From the NCBI GenBank assembly GCA_951800145.1, contig CATOJE010000003.1, positions 38,400-102,399 on the forward strand: 64,000 nucleotides of DNA. Reading direction: 5' to 3'. The position numbers were made by a program, and so were the translations under genes. This stretch comes from an uncultured Lachnospiraceae bacterium. GTDB lineage: Bacteria > Bacillota > Clostridia > Lachnospirales > Lachnospiraceae. Below are positions 7,731-16,592 of the stretch, one piece after another. The notes beneath the pieces are model-generated. The model worked only from the letters and a program-made list of their open reading frames with translations. It was not told the origin of the DNA and ran no database searches. Each line of letters opens with the position of its first letter. The stretch's first letter is position 1.

Positions 7731-8776
7731 CACTTCTTCTCCCGTCTGCACCCCATTCCCAGCGCCAGCAAAATTACAATACAGGCAATACAGGCCATCC
7801 GCCCTGCCGCTGTGGTTCCATTCCCGCTGGAGGCCAGTCCGAAATTATGGCAGACCGCAGCCCCCACAAACATTCCTGCCACATATACAGCCGAGTCCCC
7901 GGATCCCTGCCCTGCCAGAATCAGCTGCCGTAAGGGGCATCCCCCTGCCAGGACCGCTGCCAGTCCCACAGTAAACATTCCAAGGAAGTTCCAGATATGC
8001 TCTGTATGCGCCACCGGCTGTCCCGCAAAGCCAAGGACAAATTTCCCTGCTGCCAGATTATAAACCAGCATGGTCACAAAGAGCGCCCCGATTACCGTTA
8101 AAATGTCAAAATTCTTCATCAGGATGGCATCTCGGATTCCTCCCGCGAAGCAGGTCCTGGCCTTCTGGGCGATGGCGCCAAAGAGAAGGCCCCCGACCAG
8201 GGAGAGCATCAGGGGAGCATGCATACTGCCCGGCCCTTCTGTGCTGACAGTGAAAATCGAGGTGGCCAGGCTGAGCACCAGCAGCAGCACCATAATTCCC
8301 GGAAGCACATATCCGCTTATCTTCTGGGTATCATAGGCCCGTCCCAGACTAAATCCCTTTTTCAGGAAAAAGCTTCCAGCTGCCGCTCCAAAGCCAAATC
8401 CTGCAAACGCCACATAGGCATTTAAATCTCCCCCTGCCATCCGCAGCACCATCCGCAAAGGACAGCCTAAAAAGATTAAAGCGCCAATCATAGTAATCAC
8501 CCCCAGCAAAAAGCGGATCATGGGAGATGAACCTCCGGTAGAGCGGTATTCTCCTCCGGCAAGAGCGATGGCAAAGGAGCCCAGGATCAATCCTATAATC
8601 TCCGGCCGCATATACTGAACCACAGCCGCCTGGTGGAACCTGGCCGCCCCCGCCATATCCCGGACAAAGCAGGCAATGCAGAAGGCCATATTTCCCGGAT
8701 TCCCGAAGAATGCCAGCGCCCCGGCGATTCCCCCCAGCAGCACTCCCCAGACTGCTAACATTTTTTTCGTATTCAT
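7730..8776 (-). CDS. yedE: YedE family selenium-associated membrane transporter
   Basis: 348 residues with about nine to ten membrane helices. It has the YeeE/YedE pattern of glycine-cysteine motifs, seen twice: GCPLRMVLRMAGGD near residue 103 and GGCPLRQLILAGQGSGD near residue 280, plus KARTCFAGGIRDA near residue 205. The family moves thiosulfate or related sulfur compounds; the YedE branch co-occurs with selenium genes and is presumed to import a selenium species. AGGAGG lies 8 bases before the ATG at 8776. It heads the selenium block on the minus strand, but the palindrome/terminator stem at 7629-7730 separates it from tusA, so read-through is probably partial. Confidence 0.88.
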   Translation of the reverse strand: MNTKKMLAVWGVLLGGIAGALAFFGNPGNMAFCIACFVRDMAGAARFHQAAVVQYMRPEIIGLILGSFAIALAGGEYRSTGGSSPMIRFLLGVITMIGALIFLGCPLRMVLRMAGGDLNAYVAFAGFGFGAAAGSFFLKKGFSLGRAYDTQKISGYVLPGIMVLLLVLSLATSIFTVSTEGPGSMHAPLMLSLVGGLLFGAIAQKARTCFAGGIRDAILMKNFDILTVIGALFVTMLVYNLAAGKFVLGFAGQPVAHTEHIWNFLGMFTVGLAAVLAGGCPLRQLILAGQGSGDSAVYVAGMFVGAAVCHNFGLASSGNGTTAAGRMACIACIVILLALGMGCRREKK

Positions 8777-8804
8777 GTTCCATTCCTCCTAAGTTTATAA
8801 ATTA

Positions 8805-8828
8805 CGTTATATTTTTAAAAATATAACG
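8805..8828. promoter_or_regulatory. 24-bp perfect palindrome upstream of yedE
   Basis: CGTTATATTTTT is followed immediately by its exact reverse complement, with no loop, 29 bp upstream of the yedE start codon. A gapless AT-rich dyad of this length is more like a DNA operator than an RNA hairpin. No cognate regulator can be named. Confidence 0.6.
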
Positions 8829-8837
8829 ATGGTACAG

Positions 8838-8868
8838 AAAAAACCAGTCTGCCTTTTAAACAGACCGG
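8838..8868 (-). terminator. Intrinsic terminator after the Nim-like gene
   Basis: On the minus strand CCGGTCTG and CAGACTGG (one G-U pair) form an 8-bp stem with a 9-nt loop, followed by TTTTTT. It lies between the Nim-like gene and yedE. Confidence 0.7.
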
Positions 8869-8983
8869 CTTCCCGTCCGCGTTTTACCTTTTAGCAAAAC
8901 TTTTTTTGTTTTTTTAATCATACCACAATTTTTTTGTATACCAGGACATTATATCATCTATTTGTAATAAACCTGCCCACAAC

Positions 8984-9454
8984 TTACCGGTGCGCCTTCC
9001 CACTGACTTGTTCCACCAAAAGCTTCATCACCACAGTCTTTGCCATCACAGACGAATCAAAGGAAACCTCTTCTTCGCGATAGTGCTTCATCAATACCTC
9101 CAGCCCATGGTATTTTTCCTCCTCCGGCAGGATTTCCAGCCTGCCTCTGCCCATAACGCATTCATACTCCATAGTACAGCTGCAGCCATTGCCCCCATCT
9201 CCTTTCACCAGCTTATGAGAGCAGTCCATCTCAAAGCTCACCCTGGAATCCCGCTTCAGCAGCTCATACTTTTTCCCCTGAGCTGCGCCGTGAAAGAAAA
9301 GGGTAATTTGCCTTCCCTCTGTCTCCATGCCAAAATTCAAGGGAAGGATGTATGGGGACTCCTCATCATGAAATGCCAGCCGGCATATGTCACATCGTTT
9401 CATAATCGCTACAATCTCTTCAAAATCTTTAATTTCTCTGTCTTTTCTTCTCAT
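8984..9454 (-). CDS. Pyridoxamine 5'-phosphate oxidase-fold flavoprotein, NimA-like
   Basis: 156 residues, normal for this family of small split-barrel FMN proteins, some of which confer nitroimidazole tolerance by reducing the drug. The N-terminus MRRKDREIKDFEEI followed by MKRCDICRLAFHDEESPYILPLNFG is typical of Nim-type proteins, and a VMGRGRLEIL strand follows near residue 102. The ATG at 9454 has GGAG seven bases upstream. It is divergent from the hypothetical gene at 9555 and followed by a good terminator. Whether it acts on nitroimidazoles cannot be judged from sequence. Confidence 0.8.
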   Translation of the reverse strand: MRRKDREIKDFEEIVAIMKRCDICRLAFHDEESPYILPLNFGMETEGRQITLFFHGAAQGKKYELLKRDSRVSFEMDCSHKLVKGDGGNGCSCTMEYECVMGRGRLEILPEEEKYHGLEVLMKHYREEEVSFDSSVMAKTVVMKLLVEQVSGKAHR

Positions 9455-9484
9455 TCCTTTTCTCCATTATGATAAAATATCCTA

Positions 9485-9513
9485 TTCCATTCCAACAATC
9501 CTTAGGGTATAAT
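9485..9513 (+). promoter_or_regulatory. Probable promoter for the gene at 9555
   Basis: A consensus TATAAT at 9508-9513 has a weak TTCCAT 17 bp upstream. The position suits the start codon 42 bp downstream. Confidence 0.45.
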
Positions 9514-9554
9514 GTTACTACTTAAAATTATATTTAGTAAGGAGCATTACCCCT

Positions 9555-10121
9555 ATGTCCAGCATTTTTGATGAAAAAACCATGATACAATATTTAGAGC
9601 GTTCCATTCCCGACGGCGAAGCCCTGGCTGCAGGCATACACGGGATCGGGATTACATCCCAGATTAAGCAGGCTTTCAAAAACTGTGTTCTCATAGGAGA
9701 GCAGCTGATCCCAAAGGAAAACGGTGCTGTCCTGGAGGTCAGCAAAGAGAAGTATGCAAAATGTGATGTATATATCGGTATTACCCAAAATTATTTAATC
9801 GTCTCCGAATGTGAGCTGTACAAGCACTGCTATGAATTTAATGAGCATCCGGAGCTTAGGGAGGGCGAGGCAAAGGAGCTTTGCACTGCCATCTCCATCC
9901 AGGATATCGGCACCTGCTTTCCCCTGGCTGACATCCAAACATGCATCATCAAAAAAGGATGGATGGGATCGGTCAACTGTTCCATCACCATGAAAAACGG
10001 CAATTTCCTCAAGCTTTTGCTTCCAAAGCTGGGGGGCGTGGGAGGCGGTATGCCTCATCACGCCGAATATCGTGAAGCGATCCTGGCGCGCTTAAGCGGC
10101 TGCGGTATAAGCGGCAAGTGA
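9555..10121 (+). CDS. Conserved-looking hypothetical protein
   Basis: 188 residues; family not recognised. It starts at ATG 9555 with AAGGAG ten bases upstream and a TATAAT-containing promoter. No signal peptide or membrane helix is visible. The first 90 residues are mixed helix/strand; the second half (TAISIQDIGTCFPLADIQTCII, then GSVNCSITMKNGNFLKLLLP) alternates short strands in a way seen in PH-like or small beta-barrel domains, but this is only an impression. It faces a decayed surface-protein gene, convergently. The cytosolic location is inferred from the lack of hydrophobic segments. Confidence 0.65.
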   Translation: MSSIFDEKTMIQYLERSIPDGEALAAGIHGIGITSQIKQAFKNCVLIGEQLIPKENGAVLEVSKEKYAKCDVYIGITQNYLIVSECELYKHCYEFNEHPELREGEAKELCTAISIQDIGTCFPLADIQTCIIKKGWMGSVNCSITMKNGNFLKLLLPKLGGVGGGMPHHAEYREAILARLSGCGISGK

Positions 10122-10149
10122 TGGGGATCGCTATTTACAAAAGGATGGA

Positions 10150-12352
10150 TTAGCTCGCCGCCCCCTCCCAGCATCCATCCGCACCTACAGAATAGCCGTC
10201 CGGAGTCATTTCATTCCGGTACATAGCCCCCAGAGGTCTTCCTGCCTTTCCTGTGGCGTCTGGATTCAGATAATACCAGAAGCCATTTACCATCACCCAG
10301 CCAGTCTTCATCCTGGTAAGAATGTCGATATAGTACATCCAGGCAGTTCTGGCATCGTATACCCAGCCCTCCTTCGCGCCGGCATCTGCGCCAAAGGCAT
10401 ACCAGGCGCCATTAATCAGCTCCCAGGCCACCTGCTCGTAAACATTACCGGCTTCATCCACAAGCAGCTCTCCTGCCGCATAGGTTCCATCTGCATACTG
10501 CAGCCTCCAGGGAGCATCCGGCACAGCGGCCTCCTGCTGCCAGTGGCTCCTGCCGTCCCCGGCGCTGCCGTTTACCGCTCCGGTGATAATGCCAGTGACC
10601 GAATTCACCTGGCCCCTCCTGCCATCCCGGTACACATAGCCCTGAGTCTGGGCAGATGCCGCGTCGCCGGAGGATTTACTTCTGCCAGCGCTGCCGCCGG
10701 AGGATCCGCTTCCGCCGGAGGAACCACTGCCACTACCAGAACCATTGCCGCCTGGCAAACCGCTTCCGCTGCCGGAGCCGCTGTCTCCCGTAGAACCGCT
10801 CTCGCTACCGGAGCCGCTGTCTCCCGGCGAACCGCTTCCACCTGAGCCACTGCCGTCTCCCGGCAAGCCGCTGCTACCAGAACCACTGCCGTCCCCCGGC
10901 AATCCGCTTCCACCTGAGCCACTGCCATCTCCGGATCCGCCGTCATCATCCCCGCCGCCAGACGGCTGAGACGGCTCCGCCTCCACGATGGTAAAATAAA
11001 TGGTCTTTCTTCCTAATTCATAATTTCCCTCCGGACAGTCCTCCACCGTGATGGAGGCAGTGCCCACATCGGTATTTTGGGAATAGGTTATCAGATATTC
11101 CTCCTCCGGAATCATCACCCGCCCGTCCGTAACCGTAACCTTCGGGGTAATGGGGGCGCCGGTATACTCATAAGTATCTGATGCAATGCTGACTACCGGA
11201 TCCATTACCTTCTTCGTCCGGTAATTATAATCCGCCAGCGTCAGGATATCCGTGCCATACATCATACGGCACATATCGTTATATTGATAAACCAAATACT
11301 CGATTGCTATAGAATATTCTATGGGGAATTCATACATATCATCCGGAGTGCCAGTCTTAGTTCCCCGCAGAAAAAATCCGTCCACACGTCCATTGCCTTC
11401 CCAGTCCTGGCAGTTTGTGATATCCACCAGGTAGTTTTTCCCATCATCCATGGTTACGATATTCCACATATGACCGATCCCCTCCGAGCTTCCTTCCCCT
11501 CCCAGAGATCCGGTAACTATATAGCAGGCAAGCTTCGGGCTCAGGAACTGAGACAGATCGCAAAGATACTGGAAGGCCTTCGAATAGCCCGTACAGACCA
11601 CATTGGTGTCCGGATTATCATCAAAGACAGCGATCAGCTGCCATGGATTGCTATAAGGAGAGTAGGGGTCTCCCGCCGCGTCAAAATCATAGCTGACCCG
11701 GCTGGTGATTTCCTCCAAATATGCATATAATTTATCATAATCGGCCCCCTGCCGCCACCTTTTTCACACAATCCTTAAATCGGTCATACATCAGCCGGTA
11801 AGTCCCTTCCAGCCTGTCCTCACCGTGATTGCCATAAAGTGTTCCCTGGTCACTTCCATAAAATACCTGGTCTACATAGCCGGCAAACAGCTCCTCTGGA
11901 TCCGGAAAATCGGAAACCAGCTGGCTCATGTCCACCTGATAGTGAAAGACGAAACCAGTTCTCTGCCCTGCCTCCAGATCCTCCTCCAGATCCTTCTTTT
12001 CCAGCTCCTCCTAGGATTCTTCTGCAGGGCTTTCTCCTGCCGGATCCTCTGTCCTGATTTCCTCCTCCGGACCCGCTCCCTCACCTTCCTCTCCCGGCGC
12101 CTTCGTCCCACTCTCTCCCGCCGGATCCATCGTCTCAGTCTCCTTGGCTGGATCCTTCTCCTGGTCCCCTGCTTCCGGATCCTTCTCCTGGTCTTCCCGG
12201 TCTGCATCCGGGGCACTGGCTATGTCCCAATCCAGCATTTTCTCCGAATCCATAGGGGCCTCCTCCGCGGAAAAGGCGGAAAATGTACCTGTGTTCCATA
12301 TCATACTGACCGCTAAAATGGCGCTCAGCAATCTCTTATTTTGCAGCTTCAT
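10150..12352 (-). pseudogene. Disrupted secreted transglutaminase-like protein with cell-wall-binding repeats
   Basis: Three track ORFs form one gene. Residues 1-30 (ATG at 12352) are a signal peptide, followed by an Asp/Glu/Pro-rich linker that hits an in-frame TAG at 12011-12013. The same frame continues through the 66-aa ORF until a +1 shift in a run of five G (11745-11749, minus strand); restoring the frame joins KKVAAG to ADYDKLYAYLEEITS of the long ORF. That ORF has a transglutaminase-like triad (VCTGYSKAF Cys, GHMWNIV His, DITNCQD Asp), a beta-rich domain, a Gly/Ser linker and C-terminal cell-wall-binding repeats (GWVMVNGFWYYLN). Two independent lesions favour a true pseudogene, although sequencing error in the G run is possible. 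Confidence 0.75.
10678..10965 (-). repeat. Gly/Ser-rich imperfect tandem repeat within the surface-protein gene
   Basis: Repeated units such as GSGSGGSGLPGDGSGSG encode a flexible linker of about 95 residues between the transglutaminase-like part and the wall-binding repeats. The underlying DNA is an imperfect GC-rich tandem repeat. Confidence 0.75.
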
Positions 12353-12529
12353 AGGTATCCCTCCGTTATCTCATACCCTGTTTTCTCATATCGCTCCCTA
12401 AGTCTCTTAATTCTACTATTTATAGCTTACCATGAGCTCAGAAAAATAACAAGAAGAGAAATGCCCGTAGAGCCTGCTGCTGTGCTCATACTACTGTGCA
12501 CAGGCAGTAACAAATCGTAATACTCAGTA

Positions 12530-12566
12530 CCGTTTTAGGATTTTGGGCTGTCCGACGCCAAAACGG
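12530..12566. repeat. Inverted repeat in the 12.35-12.62 kb intergenic gap
   Basis: CCGTTTT (12530-12536) pairs with AAAACGG (12560-12566); an overlapping alternative is TTTTGG (12541) with CCAAAA (12558). There is no U-tract. The rest of this 266-bp gap shows no ORF with a ribosome binding site. Confidence 0.4.
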
Positions 12567-12618
12567 GTATTTAATAATGGCGGGGTGTTATGTTTATTGC
12601 GCGCCATCCTGCGGCCAC

Positions 12619-13893
12619 TCAGTCTTTCAGACAGCCAATTGGAACGACATATACTCCATCCTGTCTTCGATAAGCATAATCACCAACCCCAATAAGCACC
12701 ATCAAAAAGGCCGGAGCCCTCATCTTTGTTGTGTCGATTTTATTTCCTAATTTCTTAAGATTCTCAGCGCCTTCTTCAATCAATCTGTCACCGCCAAGTT
12801 TTATTTCTATCAGGCCATAAACTCCGTTTCGCAAATGAATCACTGCATCACATTCTAACCCCGTTTTATCCCGAAAATGATACACGCTCCCATTCAATAC
12901 TTCAGCAAATACCCTTAAGTCACGAATACACATTGTCTCAAACAATAACCCAAAGGTATTCAAGTCCTCAATCAAATCCTGCGGTCCCAGCCCTAATGCC
13001 GCCGCCGCAATAGACGGATCGACAAAATAACGGGTATTGGAAGTCCGAATCGCTGCTTTGGAACGGAGATTTGGATTCCATGCCTCCATTTCTTCAATCA
13101 CAAATATTTTTTTTAACGCATTAATATACGAATAAACAGTATCTGAGTCGAAGGTTTCCGCTTCATTTACAACAATATCTTCACAGAGCAAAGTATTGGA
13201 TACTTGCGCTCCCTGATTGCGCGCATAAGAGCGCATCAGGCGCTTCACACGTTCCGGATTTCTGGAAATACCATCTGCACGGGAAATATCCGACTTTACA
13301 ACCGCATCGTAATAATCAAATGCCTGTTCCAACGCAATTTCACCATCTAAATCTGTGGCTCTTGGCCATCCTCCACGGCATACAAGAAAAGCCAGCTGTT
13401 TCAAATCAAGCATATTTTCTCCTTCAATTTGCTCCGGCGCTTCAAAAAGCATTTTCAAGCTCACTTCCCCTGTTGAATCTAACGATTCGTATAAACTCAT
13501 CGGACGCATCAGCAGCCATGAAAAACGACCTGTTCCAGTATGATGAATATGTTCATAAGAAGCCGGAACCGAGGATCCTGTTAAGATAAATTGTCCAAAC
13601 TCGTCCCGATGATCCACTTCAAAGCGTACTGCGTCCCATAGCTTCGGCGCAATCTGCCATTCATCAATCAACCGTGGAATTTCACCTTTCAAAAGTCTTT
13701 TCGGATTAATTTCCGCCATGGTCAGATTTTGTTTCTCCTTTTCCGGATCAGCCATATAAAGAACACTTCCTGCTATCTGCTCGGCTGTTGTTGTTTTTCC
13801 GCACCATTTAGGACCTTCAATCAAAACAGCTCCCTTTCCCAATAAACGACTTTTTAATATTTCGTCTGCAATTCTTGCTTTATATTTTTTCAA
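12619..13893 (-). CDS. ATP-binding protein, AAA_14/DUF4143 type
   Basis: 424 residues. The N-terminal AAA domain has a Walker A motif GPKWCGKTTTAEQ near residue 27, a Walker B-like PRLIDEWQ near residue 94 and a sensor-like QFILTGSSVPAS near residue 122. The C-terminal half ends in a DUF4143/nuclease-like fold with LECDAVIHLRNGVYGLIEIKLGG. Such proteins are common accessory ATPases of uncertain role. The start is TTG at 13893 with AAAGGAGG ten bases upstream and no ATG nearby. Its promoter overlaps a 23-bp repeat array. A transposase remnant lies immediately upstream, which marks an accessory region. Confidence 0.88.
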   Translation of the reverse strand: MKKYKARIADEILKSRLLGKGAVLIEGPKWCGKTTTAEQIAGSVLYMADPEKEKQNLTMAEINPKRLLKGEIPRLIDEWQIAPKLWDAVRFEVDHRDEFGQFILTGSSVPASYEHIHHTGTGRFSWLLMRPMSLYESLDSTGEVSLKMLFEAPEQIEGENMLDLKQLAFLVCRGGWPRATDLDGEIALEQAFDYYDAVVKSDISRADGISRNPERVKRLMRSYARNQGAQVSNTLLCEDIVVNEAETFDSDTVYSYINALKKIFVIEEMEAWNPNLRSKAAIRTSNTRYFVDPSIAAAALGLGPQDLIEDLNTFGLLFETMCIRDLRVFAEVLNGSVYHFRDKTGLECDAVIHLRNGVYGLIEIKLGGDRLIEEGAENLKKLGNKIDTTKMRAPAFLMVLIGVGDYAYRRQDGVYVVPIGCLKD

Positions 13894-13927
13894 TGTAATT
13901 GTGCCTCCTTTAAGAGATATTAATTAT

Positions 13928-13956
13928 AGTATACCCTCTTTTTGAAAAAGGCACAA
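13928..13956 (-). promoter_or_regulatory. Promoter of the AAA/DUF4143 gene
   Basis: TTGTGC (13956-13951) and TATACT (13933-13928) are separated by 17 bp on the minus strand. The -35 box lies inside the first unit of the 23-bp repeat array, so a protein bound to the array could block it. Confidence 0.55.
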
Positions 13957-14018
13957 TTATTTTCGGCATTTTGGCACAATTATTTTCGGCATATTGGCAT
14001 AATTATTTTCGGCATATT
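13950..14018. repeat. Three tandem 23-bp repeats upstream of the AAA/DUF4143 gene
   Basis: The unit GGCACAATTATTTTCGGCAT plus three bases starts at 13950, 13973 and 13996 with one or two differences per copy. It behaves as an iteron or operator array, not as a CRISPR, because there are no spacers. Confidence 0.85.
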
Positions 14019-14092
14019 GGCCTACCCGAAAATTTGACAGTTGACTATAAGAAAAACTACTTGTAGGCCGCATAAAGCCTACATTTCTATCC

Positions 14093-14750
14093 ATGAAACT
14101 CACTGTCAGCAAATCAAAAAATTCCGCATCCTTTTATGTCCAAAAAACAATCCGCAAGCCCAACGGCAATGTGACCACGATCACGGTGGAAAAGCTTGGC
14201 AATCTGACTGAGGTCACCGCAAAGGCCGGCGGTACGGACCACTATGTGTGGGCGCAGGAGTATGTCAACGAGCTCAACCGCAGGGAGTACGAGCAGAACA
14301 AAGAGGTCATCGTCAGCGATTCCCCTTCCAAGCTCCTAAAAAAGGGGGAGCAGAAACTCTTCAACTGCGCCTACCTCTTCCTCTAGGGTATCTACTACAG
14401 CCTGAGGCTGGACGAGGTCTGTAAAGATATCGCTTCCCGTCATGCCTTCTCCTATGACCTGAACGATGTCCTCTCGAAACTGATCTATATCAGGATACTC
14501 TGCCCCTCCCCGAAGCTATCTTCCCATCGGGAAGCGGCCAGGCTCATCGGCAGCGGGAAGTATAAGCAGAGGCCCAAAAACCAGAACAATCCCCATAGGT
14601 TCATATATCGGGAGAAGATAACAAAAGAGGGGGAACTCTGCTCGGAAGAGCTCGTCTGTCTGGACACGAAGGCCATCCAGGGAGAAGAACGCTATGATGG
14701 CTTTTATGCTGTATGCACAAACCTGGATGATATGGGGGGATGGGATACTC
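14093..14750 (+). pseudogene. Transposase remnant, IS1634/IS4-like
   Basis: The first 97 codons (MKLTVSKSKNSASFYVQK) end in TAG at 14384-14386, and the same frame continues with GIYYSLRLDEVCKDIA, typical of IS1634-type transposases. After about residue 140 the text jumps to a C-terminal-like segment containing FIYREKITKEGELCSEEL and ERYDGFYAVCTNLDD, implying a large internal deletion. The element therefore carries a nonsense codon and a deletion and cannot be active. No terminal inverted repeats were identified. Family assignment is by motif memory. Confidence 0.7.
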
Positions 14751-14896
14751 CAGCTGAACAAAAAACGCTGAAGCCTTCAATAATTCGTATGCTGAAATTT
14801 TTCAGACTCTCTGTGCTGAGCTCTTTTACCATTGGTTTTGCTATCAAGCAGTAGTTTATGAAAATTCTTAAAGAAAACTGAGAATTGGAAATATGG

Positions 14897-14925
14897 TTGT
14901 ATTTTTTCTCCCATTGTGGTATATT
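14897..14925 (+). promoter_or_regulatory. Promoter of the second candidate small RNA
   Basis: TTGTAT (14897-14902), a 17-bp spacer and TATATT (14920-14925), immediately 5' of three consecutive hairpins. Confidence 0.6.
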
Positions 14926-14931
14926 ATTATC

Positions 14932-15054
14932 AAAGAAAGCATCTGCTGGAACAGGTGCTTTCTCGGGAAACTGCCGATAGACGGTTAGCCCAATTTCTAT
15001 CTAAGCAAAAATAACTGCTCAGCTTGCGGGCCGGGGCGGTTATTTTTGCGTTTT
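14932..15054 (+). ncRNA. Candidate small RNA, three hairpins with terminator
   Basis: Downstream of the promoter come a hairpin AGAAAGCA/TGCTTTCT (14934-14963), a weaker hairpin around CTGCCGATAGACGGTT (14970-14989) and a 14-bp stem GCAAAAATAACTGC/GCGGTTATTTTTGC (15005-15049) followed by GTTTTGTT, a terminator. No ORF of meaningful size lies within. The layout and the AAAAATAACNGC terminator arm resemble antisense RNAs that accompany small hydrophobic type I toxins in Bacillota, but no toxin ORF is seen here. It may be an orphan antitoxin RNA, a relic beside the transposase remnant, or unrelated. Confidence 0.5.
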
Positions 15055-15148
15055 GTTACTATCCTTACCGAATGTATATCCAAGGCCGAAGCTTAACACA
15101 TCACCAGACAAATAGCAACATTTTTAAGCAAATAGATGGCTTAACCAG

Positions 15149-15190
15149 AAAAATCCCATACCAGGGCACGCCGCCCTGTATGGGATTTTT
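15149..15190. terminator. Bidirectional terminator downstream of the hydantoinase gene
   Basis: AAAAATCCCATAC plus AGGGC pairs with GCCCT plus GTATGGGATTTTT around a short loop. The U-tract is present on both strands. It ends the ssnA-to-hydantoinase operon (stop at 15204). Confidence 0.85.
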
Positions 15191-15203
15191 CCTTTTCCAA
15201 TTC

Positions 15204-16592
15204 TCAATCACTCGCCTGTACCTTCTGCCACTGATACGTCCCCCTGGCCACATACTGCCCCATACCTTCCCGGATCACCTGGTGATTCTCCACCACCTTC
15301 TGTCCCCGCAGGTACACAGACCGGATTCTCCCCGTTACCTTCATTCCCTCAAAGGGAGCATAGTCCACATTCTGGAGCTGGTCTCCCGCGGTAATCACAT
15401 CCTCCGCCTCCGGATCCAGCACCACGATATCCCCGTCGCTTCCCGGGGCGATTACGCCTTTCCTGGGATACATCCCGTAGAGCTTTGCCGGGTTTTCCGC
15501 CAGCAGGGCGCACATCTCTTCCAGGGAAAGCCTTCCCTTCCTCACCCCTTCGCTGTACAGCAGGATCCCCCTGGTTTCCACCCCGGGCATCCCCCCCGGA
15601 ATCTTTCGGAAATCCTTCTCCCCCAAAGCCTTCTGTGCTGTGGTAAAGCTGCAGTGGTCGGTAGAGATGGTCTGGATCTCCCCCTCCTTCAGCCCCTTCC
15701 ACAGGGCCGCCTGGTCCGATTCCTTCCTGAGAGGCGGGGCAATCACATACTTCGCCCCCTCAAAGCCGGGAAGCTGATACAGCCCATCATCCATCAGCAG
15801 ATACTGGGGACAGGTTTCCGCGTAAACCTCCTGTCCTCTCTCCCTGGCCGCCCGAATCTCCTTTAATCCTTCCTCACAGGTAAGATGCACCACCATCACC
15901 GGGGCCTGGGCTATCTGGGCCAGGCGGAGCAGACGCCCGATAGCCTCCGCCTCCGCGGCTGCCGGCCTGGTGGCCGGATGGCTTGCCACCCCCATCCGGC
16001 CGCCGGCCACAGCCTCCTCCTGAAGCGCCGCGATCACGCCGCTGTTCTCACAGTGCACCCCGGCGATTCCCTTCACTTCCTTCAGCCGCTTCAACACCTG
16101 ATAAATGGTCTTGTCATCTACCTGGGTATCATAGGTCATGTAGAGCTTAAAGGAGGTAACGCCGGCTTCCATCATCCGGTCGATCTCCTGGCTGAGTTCA
16201 GGGCTCCACTCAGTAATGGACATATGGAAGCCATAGTCGCAGGAGCACTTCCCGTCCGCCTTCTCATGCCAGTTTTTTAAGCCCTCCTCCATGGTCTCCC
16301 CCGGATACTGGGTTCCGAAATCCACGATGGTGGTGGTGCCGCCCCGGATCGCCGCCTTTGTCCCGGTGGCAAAATCATCCGCCGTCACCGTCCCTGCCAC
16401 ATGAAGGTCGAAATGGGTGTGGGCGTCGATAAACCCCGGGAACAGCAGCTTTCCGGACACATCCTCCACCACAGCTCCCTCTGCCGCCAGTCCATTTCCC
16501 ACTGCAGCCACCTTCCCGTCCTCTAAAAGCACATCCATCACGGACACCCCAGAAGTGGAAACCACCTGTCCGCCCTTTAATAATCTCTTCAT
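15204..16592 (-). CDS. ygeZ: D-hydantoinase/dihydropyrimidinase-like cyclic amidohydrolase (YgeZ-like)
   Basis: 462 residues from the ATG at 16592 (MKRLLKGGQVV), with GGAAGG about nine bases upstream; the track extension to 16703 is not family-like. The binuclear metal site is complete: DAHTHFD, the carboxylated lysine in SFKLYMTY, His in GVHCENSG and VVHLTCEEG, and Asp in STDHCSF. Such enzymes open cyclic amide rings of hydantoins or dihydropyrimidines. It is the last gene of the ssnA-ygfK-DUF3343-xdh operon, and E. coli has the homologue ygeZ in the equivalent cluster, so a purine-derived ring is the likely substrate. A 13-base direct repeat (CTGCACCGGCCTG) flanks the 183-bp gap to xdh. Confidence 0.88.
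   Translation of the reverse strand: MKRLLKGGQVVSTSGVSVMDVLLEDGKVAAVGNGLAAEGAVVEDVSGKLLFPGFIDAHTHFDLHVAGTVTADDFATGTKAAIRGGTTTIVDFGTQYPGETMEEGLKNWHEKADGKCSCDYGFHMSITEWSPELSQEIDRMMEAGVTSFKLYMTYDTQVDDKTIYQVLKRLKEVKGIAGVHCENSGVIAALQEEAVAGGRMGVASHPATRPAAAEAEAIGRLLRLAQIAQAPVMVVHLTCEEGLKEIRAARERGQEVYAETCPQYLLMDDGLYQLPGFEGAKYVIAPPLRKESDQAALWKGLKEGEIQTISTDHCSFTTAQKALGEKDFRKIPGGMPGVETRGILLYSEGVRKGRLSLEEMCALLAENPAKLYGMYPRKGVIAPGSDGDIVVLDPEAEDVITAGDQLQNVDYAPFEGMKVTGRIRSVYLRGQKVVENHQVIREGMGQYVARGTYQWQKVQASD

Noticed and set aside
8881-8907. Plus-strand terminator GTTTT/AAAAC with T-run near 8900
   Set aside because: Only a 5-bp AT stem, and no plus-strand gene upstream that it could serve.
10543-10969. 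Plus-strand Pro/Ala-rich ORFs antisense to the Gly/Ser linker
   Set aside because: Low-complexity shadow of the surface-protein gene, without ribosome binding sites.
12011-12013. TAG in the surface-protein gene read as pyrrolysine
   Set aside because: No pylT/pylS genes or other pyrrolysine evidence in the window, and a frameshift lies 260 bp downstream in the same gene, which fits decay better.
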